Origin: Saprospiraceae bacterium
GTDB taxonomy: Bacteria; Bacteroidota; Bacteroidia; Chitinophagales; Saprospiraceae
NCBI GenBank assembly: GCA_020848695.1
Contig: JADLHT010000046.1
Coordinates: 35,961 to 99,960, forward strand
Length of the DNA: 64,000 nt
Direction: 5' to 3'
The notes under the pieces were generated by a model. That model did not search any database. It had not been told where the DNA came from and saw only the letters and a list, made by a program, of their open reading frames with translations. Positions 53,646-62,600 of the stretch are shown piece after piece. Both the position numbers and the translations under genes were made by a program. Numbering within the stretch: the first letter of the stretch is position 1; each line of letters opens with the position of its first letter.

Positions 53646-56600
53646 ATGAATATGAAATTGAACTTTACCATAATTCTGTTTTCTTTTTATATCTTCTTCA
53701 ATAGCTCAGAAAATCTTCATGCACAGGTAAATGTAGATCCGGAATGGCGTGAAAAAGTTAAAACGGCTTTGAAGGCAACCGGCGAGTCAATCCAGTTCAT
53801 GGAGAACAAAGGTCAGATTGATGATCCCAGAGTATTGTATTACTTTGACAGCAAGTATGGATCTGTTCTTGTAATGAAAAACAAGTTGGTCATTACCAAT
53901 TATTACTTCAAAAGAATTGTACATAAATTTCTTCCGGATTCAGATGAAAATATTCCTACTGGAAAACATACCGTCTCTATCAATTTTGAAGAATCCAATC
54001 CTGAGCCAATTCTTGAAATTGGTGAAAAATTCAGAACCAAATACAATTACTTCTATGGAGAAGACAGTTCAAAATGGATTTCAGGAGCCAGAGCAACAAA
54101 AGAATTAACGCTCAAAGAAGTTTACCCGGGAATTGACCTTCGTTTATACAGCACCAACAACAGCGAGGTGGAATTCGACTGGATCGTCAGACCACATGCT
54201 GACTTCAGTAAGATAAAGTTAAACATTCATGGACAGGATTCTCTCAACATCGCTTCAGATGGATCTTTATTCATCGGTCTAAGAGAGAGTCAGATCAATC
54301 TCCATATTCCTGAGTCTTATCAAATCACACCCAACGGAAAGGAGTCCATTAAACTAAACTTTCAGAAATCAGGCAGCCTCATCAGCTTCAAACCCAATCA
54401 GCCAATCAACTCCGATTATCCATTGATCATTGACCCAACACTTATATGGGGAACCTTAATGGATGGAAATTTTACATCTGGGGCTCCATTTGATGAGTAT
54501 CTCTATGCCATTGAACTGGATACCGCTACTTCAATCCTGTATTGTGGCGGAGCAGCCAACCGAAATCTTCCGACTACGGCAGCGCCGTATGATGCTGATG
54601 GTTATCTTAACACTATTACAGGACTGAATGGTGGTATGACAGGTCTATATAGGGCGGCAGTTCTGTATCGTATCAGCAATACAGGTGGAGATCTTCTCGA
54701 CTTAACCCTTTTCGGTCCTTCATCCATTTCAAATGGAAATTTAGTAAGAATTCATGGGTTGAGTGTAGCGCCCAATAGAATCATGGTGGGTGGAAATACA
54801 AATACGACTATACCTTTAGCGGGTACTTCCTTTGACAATACAAGAAGTGGAACGGATGGATGGATGGCTTCCTTTTCAAAGGATCTTGGGACCTTGCATT
54901 ACTCCACTTACTTAGGGGGTAGCGGCAATGAAACCAATGGTGTCATCTCCCTAAAAGCGTTGTCAGACAGTACTTTCATTTATGCTATGACGGTTCCTTC
55001 CGATTTACCACATGCCAACCCTACTTACTTTGGAGCAATGGCAAATGACACTGTATATTCAGGTGGTTCTGAAATGTATATCGGAAAATTTGCGGGAACA
55101 AGCATTAATAAGTTGACCTGGGGAACTTATATTGGAGATTCAAATAATGAAACAATCAATGATATTGATATAGCAACAGACGGAAGGGTTGCTTTTTGCG
55201 GTTGGGGTAACGGTTCCATAACTCAAGTCAATCCATGTGCAGCAGCCACAAGCAATAATTCAACTAATAACAATGATGGAATAATTGGGGTGCTAACCGC
55301 CAATGGAGTTACTATGAATTATCTTGATGAAATAGGTGGACTTGCTGCAGGAAACCCACCTAATCAATTTAGAGATGATGAAATCGGTGATATAGAAATT
55401 TATAATGACACCTTGTATTGGACCGGGGATGTACAGACTGGATTTCCTGTTACTGCTGGTGTATATGATAATTCTTATAATGGCGGACTCAGCGATGCGG
55501 TCATTGGTAAGTGTTATGCCGGAGGAACTACAGGATATAAGGCAACCTTCTTCGGAGGAGGTAATACCGATATTGGTAATGGGATAAAACAGGTCAGCAA
55601 TGCGAGCTCGTGCGGAGGTTCAGGTCAACAGTTTATTCTGGTATGGGGAACTACCAACTCCAATAATATGCCTACCCTTAACCTGAATAACGAACTTTAT
55701 TTTGATAGTAATTTAAACGGAGGTACAGACATGTTTTTTGCCGCATTCAATAACAATCTGGATACATTGAGATACTCTACTTACGTGGGTGGTGGGCAGA
55801 ATGATTATCTTGGAAATGTGGGGGTTCCGACAGGAGCCAATCACCTTTATGTATTCGGTTCCGGAATTTATGTAGGAACGACTACACATAGTGGGAATGC
55901 CGGTAATCCAATAACTCCTACTACGCTTGGTGGAACTGCTCCCTTTGGTGGCTTTGACCTAACCAAAGATCCACTTTGTTGCGGAGATTCTCCAGGTGGC
56001 TTAAACGATTCTCACATTATATTCCAAATCGGACTAAGTTCGATTATCACCACCGACTTCGGCGATGCACCCATCTTCATGGGAATTCCATCCCACAAGA
56101 TTGATTGCGAGAATCTTTATATAGGTAATCTGGATTCCGAGACAGCCTCTCAGTTCTCACAAAACTGTGATGCTGATGATATTGCAGGAATAGATGACGA
56201 AGATGGCGTTACCAATCTTCCCCTGCTTACACCTGGCGGGCCTCAGACCATTACTGTTACGATCAACAACATTCACAATACGACAGGAAAAACAGCGCAT
56301 TTATACGCCTGGATCAATTCCTCAGATGATACAAGATTTCAAATAGCAGAAGGAAAAGACACAACACTTGCCAATGGTTTTGTTGGCAATGTAACTTTCG
56401 CATTTACCAATGTTACTGTTGGAACTTTAGATTCTTTGCGATTTCTAAGAATTCGTTTAACCACGGACGATATGCAGGATGACCCCAACACTCCAATCTG
56501 GGATGAAAGGGCATATATTGCGGCATCCAATGGTGAGATAGAAGATTATTTATACGGAGTCAAGTTTCTCAACTGCCCTACCAACAAGACTGAAGTTACC

Positions 56601-59600
56601 TGTAAGACCCAAGGGGCCATTGATACACTCTATGAAAATTGGCTGGATATGGCGGCTTCAGGAGGAGGTTGTAACGGAGTTCTTACTAACAATAGTACCG
56701 GATCACCTTCTGCTTGCGGAGGAACCAAGACCATAACCTTCACCTATGCGGATGGCTGTACACCACCGGATACACTAACTTGTACAGCAACATTCACGGT
56801 TGCTAATGCACCTGCACTGGCATTAACCTGTCCGGTCAATAAGACCGATACTGCCTGTCAGACTCAGGCTCAAATTACCGCAAAGTATAATACCTGGCTT
56901 GCAACTGTATCCGGCAACGGAGGTTGTAGTCCAGTAATTACAAACAACAGTTCTAGTCCACCTTCTAATTGCGGTGAAATAAAAACCGTAATCTTTAAAA
57001 TTAAGAGCTCTTGCGGAGACTCATTAACCTGTACAAGAACTTATACAGTTCCTGCTCCTGCTTCTGTGAATCTAAGCTGTGGTTCCAGTCAGACAGAAGT
57101 TGCTTGCCAAACTCAGGCTAATATTAATTCTAAATATTCAACATGGTTAAATGCTGCTTCTTTCACGGGTGGATGTGGTGGAGTACTAACCAACAACAGT
57201 TCAGGCAATCCAAATGCCTGCGGTGACAGCAAAACCATAACCTTTACAGTCACGAGCAATTGCGAAGCTCCAAAGACCTGTTCAAAAACTTTTATAGTTT
57301 CAGCAGCGCCAACTGTTGTATTAAGTTGCCCAAATGACACAACTTTAACTTCTTGTCAAACTCAATCTGATATCAATAACGCTTTTGACAATTGGAAAAA
57401 TTCGGCAACGTTTACCGGAGGATGTAATGGAGCACTAAGTATCAGTTCAGGTTCTGCTCCTGACAAATGTGGTGGTTCAACGACAGTAACATTTACAGTA
57501 ACTTCAACCTGTCAATCTAATGTTAGCTGTACAAAAACTTTTACAGTAACAGACGCCCCGGTTGTCGTTCAAAATTGTCCTTCCAACAATGTGCAAGTTG
57601 CTTGTCAGACTCAATCTGCAATTGATGCCGCATTTACCGCCTGGAAAAATTCATTTACTTCAAGTGGTGGATGCAACCGAATTGAAACCAATAACAACCC
57701 AACTTCTCCGGACAAGTGTGGCGGTGTTGCAACAATGACGTATACAGTAACTTCTGATTGTGACTCTCCAAAATTGTGTACAAGAACATTTACTGTTACA
57801 ACGGCACCAACCGTTGTTTTGACTTGTCCAAGTAATAAAACGGAAGCGGCTTGTCAAACCCAGACCGCCATAAATTCGGCATATTCTTCATGGTTGGCTA
57901 CAGCAAGTTTTACGGGAGGCTGTAATACTAATTTTACCAATAACAGTACAGGCGCTCCGGATAAATGCGGTGGAACTAAAACTGTAACATTTACAGTTAC
58001 CAGTACTTGTACTCCATTATCTACAACTTGTTCAGCTACATTTACTGTAACTGCAGCAACCGCAGTAGTTTTAACTTGTCCGACTAATAAAACAGAGGAT
58101 AGCTGTCTGACACAAACAGAGATCAATAACCGATTCAATACCTGGTTAAATACAGCTTCTGCAACAGGAGGCTGCAACAATGTTTTTACAAATAATAATT
58201 CAGGAGCACCGGATAAATGTGGAGGTGCTAAAACAGTAACATTCACAGTTACTTCTGATTGCGAAGCACCTAAAACCTGTAATGCAACTTACACCATGCC
58301 TACTGATTCAAAACCTGGTATCAATGGAATGCTTGATACATTAGATGTAGATGGAGGATGCTCAATAGGAGATGTTCCGCCTGCAGCAACAACCGTAGCT
58401 GAATTAGAAGCATTGGGAATTATGGTCTTCGACTGTACACCGGATGCAAGTTTGTCGGTAACTAACACTGATGTAGGTGCTTCAGGAGCCTGTCCATATA
58501 ACGTAACCCGAACTTATACAATAACCGACGCTTGCGGAAATACCAATTCTGCAGTTCAGATATTAAATGTATTTGATACGGTTAAACCGACATTTACCAA
58601 GCCTGCGGATTTCTTTATGAACAAAGGCGCAAATAATCCCGATACAGCGACTTTGGTCAATTACGATTTCAATGGTGGAACTTCATATTCAAGTTTATGT
58701 CCAATAGAGTTTTCAGGTATTAGTTCTGAATTCAATTCAAGTTCTAATCTATTTAAGACCGTTGCCGGAATTGCATCAGGAACATTGGCATATGCTACCA
58801 ATCTTGATGCCGGAAAAGCCTTGATGGTTGATTCTTCTCATCAGTCAGGACACTGGCAGATCGACCTTACAGGAGATAAATTACCTTTCTGTACTGATTT
58901 TGGACTTTATGTTCAAGCCTTTAAAAACGCTACTAAAAGCGCAGACACTTTAAAATATCAATATAGTCTGGATGGTTCGAATTGGACTACATTTAAAACC
59001 AAACCATTAACTGCAAGTACCTGGATTCAAGATACGGCAGCAGTACCAAGTAATGTTTCAAATCCTGACAGCGTGTTTTTTAGAATAACATACTCAGGGG
59101 GCGGAACAGGATCCGGAAACAAAGCGCTTTATATTGATAACCTTCAGATCAGGTCTAGTGTATGTTGCGTATATGAGGCAACTCCAAATATAACGGGAGA
59201 CGTTACGGATGAAATGGATAATTGCGCTGCTAACCTTTCAGCAACATTTTGTGATTCCACAGTAACTGAACCCTGTGAAGGATCGACAAAGATTTATAGA
59301 ATGTGGAGACTGGAAGACAGTTGTGGAAATATTGCAGATGTACAAACACAACTCATTACCATTAGTGATGTTACCAAACCAACATTTACTCCACCTGCTG
59401 ATATCACCCTATATACCGGATCATCAAATACAGACACTTTCAATCTTGTTCATTATAATTTTAACAGAGGTATTTCATATTATCATCTAAACCCAAGACT
59501 GTTCTATGGCATAAGTTCTACCGTTGATACTATTGCATCCAATTCTTTCAAGACAGATAAAGGGGTTAAGACAGGAACTTTGGCTTTTTACAACGACAGT

Positions 59601-62600
59601 ATTGCCGGTAGATCATTAAGAGTTGACTCTTCGAACAACAACAAAAACTGGACTTTTAAAATCAGTGGTGCTACACTTCCGATTGTTTCTGATCTTGAAG
59701 TTTATCTACAGACAAAAATGAGAGATTTAGGAAGTGCAGATACCATTTTGTATCAGTACAGCTTAGACAATGTAACGTACAATACATTTAAAACCGTTGC
59801 ACTCATTCATAATGACTGGAAACAGGATACCGGTAAAATTCCTGCATCCATAGGATTAGATTCCATATTCATTCGATTCAAATATCTCGGTGATACAGGA
59901 GCTTATCCAAAGGTGTTATTAATCGATAACTTCCAACTTAGAGGAATTGTAAATTATGATTCTTGTGCATACAACGCCTCCCCGGATATTACAGGATGGC
60001 CAGAAGATATATTGGATAATTGCGATCCTTATCCTTCATTAATTTATGAAGATATGCTTTCTGTCGGAGTTTGTGCAACCGACATTATTATTGAAAGGAC
60101 CTGGAAAGTAAGAGATGATTGCAACAATGAGAAAGTTGAAACACAGATGATTACAGTACTGGATACCATGGGACCTCAGGTAACTTGTCCGGTTAATGTT
60201 TCAGTTGACTGTGGTGACCCAACGAGCCCTGATGATACAGGATATGCAGATGGAAATGATGGTTGCGATACCGCAATCACAATAACTCATAGTGATGTAA
60301 TAATTCCGGGAGATTGTCCGGCTGACTTTACAATTAACAGAACCTGGGTAGCAACGGATATCTGTGGTCATACATCTACCTGTGTTCAAACGATAGAAGT
60401 AGAAGGAGAAGCTCCTACAATAACCTGTCCAACGAATCAAACAGAAGCTGTCTGTCAGACTCAATCTACAATTAATTCTAAGTTTACTACCTGGAAAAAT
60501 ACTGTAAGTTTTATGGGTGGCTGCAATCCGGTTCTGGTAACAGGAAGCGGTAATGCTCCAGATAAATGTGGTGGAAGCACAACGGTAACTTTCACTGTAA
60601 ATAGTGATTGCGGAAGTGTAAATTGCAATGCAACTTTCACCGTTACTAATGCACCAGCAGTGGTAATTACCTGTCCAACTAATCAGACTGAGGCTGTCTG
60701 TCAAACTCAATCAGACATAGATTCTAAGTTTACTACCTGGAAAAATACTGCAAGCTTTACCGGTGGTTGTAATGGAGTTATTTCAAATAGTGGCGGTTCT
60801 GCACCAAACCGATGTGGAGGTTCAACCAATGTAACATTTACTGTAACTTCCGATTGCGAACCGGTTAAAACTTGTACTGCAACTTTTACCGTTACTAATG
60901 CACCAACGGTGGTTATTACCTGTCCGACTAATCAGACAGAAGCTGTCTGTCAGACTCAATCAGACATTGATACTAAGTTTACTACCTGGAAAAATACTGC
61001 AAGCTTTACCGGTGGTTGTAATGGAGTTATTTCAAATAGTGGCGGTTCTGCGCCAAACCGATGTGGCGGTTCAACCAATGTAACATTTACTGTAACTTCC
61101 GATTGCGAACCGGTTAAAACTTGTATTGCAACTTTCACCGTAACTAATGCGCCAACGGTGGTTATTACCTGTCCGACTAATCAGACGGAGGCTGTCTGTC
61201 AGACTCAATCAGACATAGATTCTAAGTTTACAACCTGGAAAAATACGGCATCATTTACCGGTGGATGTGGTGGCATATTAACCAACAATGGAAGTACGGC
61301 TCCAAACAGATGTGGTGGTTCAACCAGTGTAACGTTTACAGTAACTTCCGATTGCGAACCGGTTAAAACTTGTAATGCAACTTTCACCGTTACTAATGCT
61401 CCTGCAGTAGTTATTACCTGTCCTGCGAATCAAACTGAATCTGTTTGTCAGACACAAGCACAGATAGATTCTAAATTTTCAACCTGGAAAAACACGGCAA
61501 GCTTTACCGGTGGTTGTAATGGAGTATTAAGCAACAATGGAAGTACAGCTCCTAACCGTTGTGGTGGTTCAACCAGTGTAACGTTTACAGTAACTTCCGA
61601 TTGCGAACCGGTTAAAACTTGTAATGCAACTTTCACCGTTACTAATGCTCCTGCAGTAGTTATTACCTGTCCAACTAATCAGACGGAGGCTGTCTGTCAA
61701 ACTCAATCAGACATTAATTCCAAATTCAACACCTGGAAAAATAACGCCAGCTTTACGGGTGGCTGTGGTGGAATACTTACAAATAATGGTACTACTGCAC
61801 CAAACTCATGCGGAGGTAGCACATCAGTTACTTTCACAGTAAACTCAGATTGCGAATCTCCTAAAACTTGTACAGCTACTTTCACGGTAACCAATGCTCC
61901 GGCTGTAGTTTTAACTTGTCCGACAAATCAAACAGAATCTGCCTGCCAGACACAAGCACAGATAGATTCTAAATTTTCAACCTGGAAAAACACGGCAAGC
62001 TTCTCTGGGGGTTGTGGTGGCATGTTAACAAATAATGGAAGCTCTGCGCCAACAGCATGCGGTGGATCAATAAATGTTATTTTTACTGTTACTAGTAATT
62101 GCGAACCACAGGTAAATTGCACTTCAACATTTACTGTTACCAATGCTCCTACAATTGTATTAACTTGTCCAAATAATGTTGTTGAAGCTGCTTGCCAATC
62201 ACAGACAGATATCAATACTAAATATAACAACTGGATAAATACTGCTTCATTCACAGGAGGGTGTAATGGTGTATTAACCAATAACAGCAGCGGACCTCCA
62301 ACCAAATGTGGTGATACTAAGAATGTTACATTTACAGTAAGTAGTGATTGTGAAGCTTTAGTTATTTGTTCAGCAAGTTTTGCCGTAATAACAGCTCCAT
62401 CTGTTTCAATTAGTTGTCCAAATAATACTACTGAAACTTCTTGTCAGTCACAAACAGATATCAATACAAAATTCAATACCTGGAAAAACACAGCTTCTTT
62501 CACAGGTGGTTGTAATGGTGTTCTTACCAATAGCGGAGGAACAGCTCCGAATAGGTGTGGTGGATCCGAAACAGTAACTTTTACGGTAACTTCGGATTGT

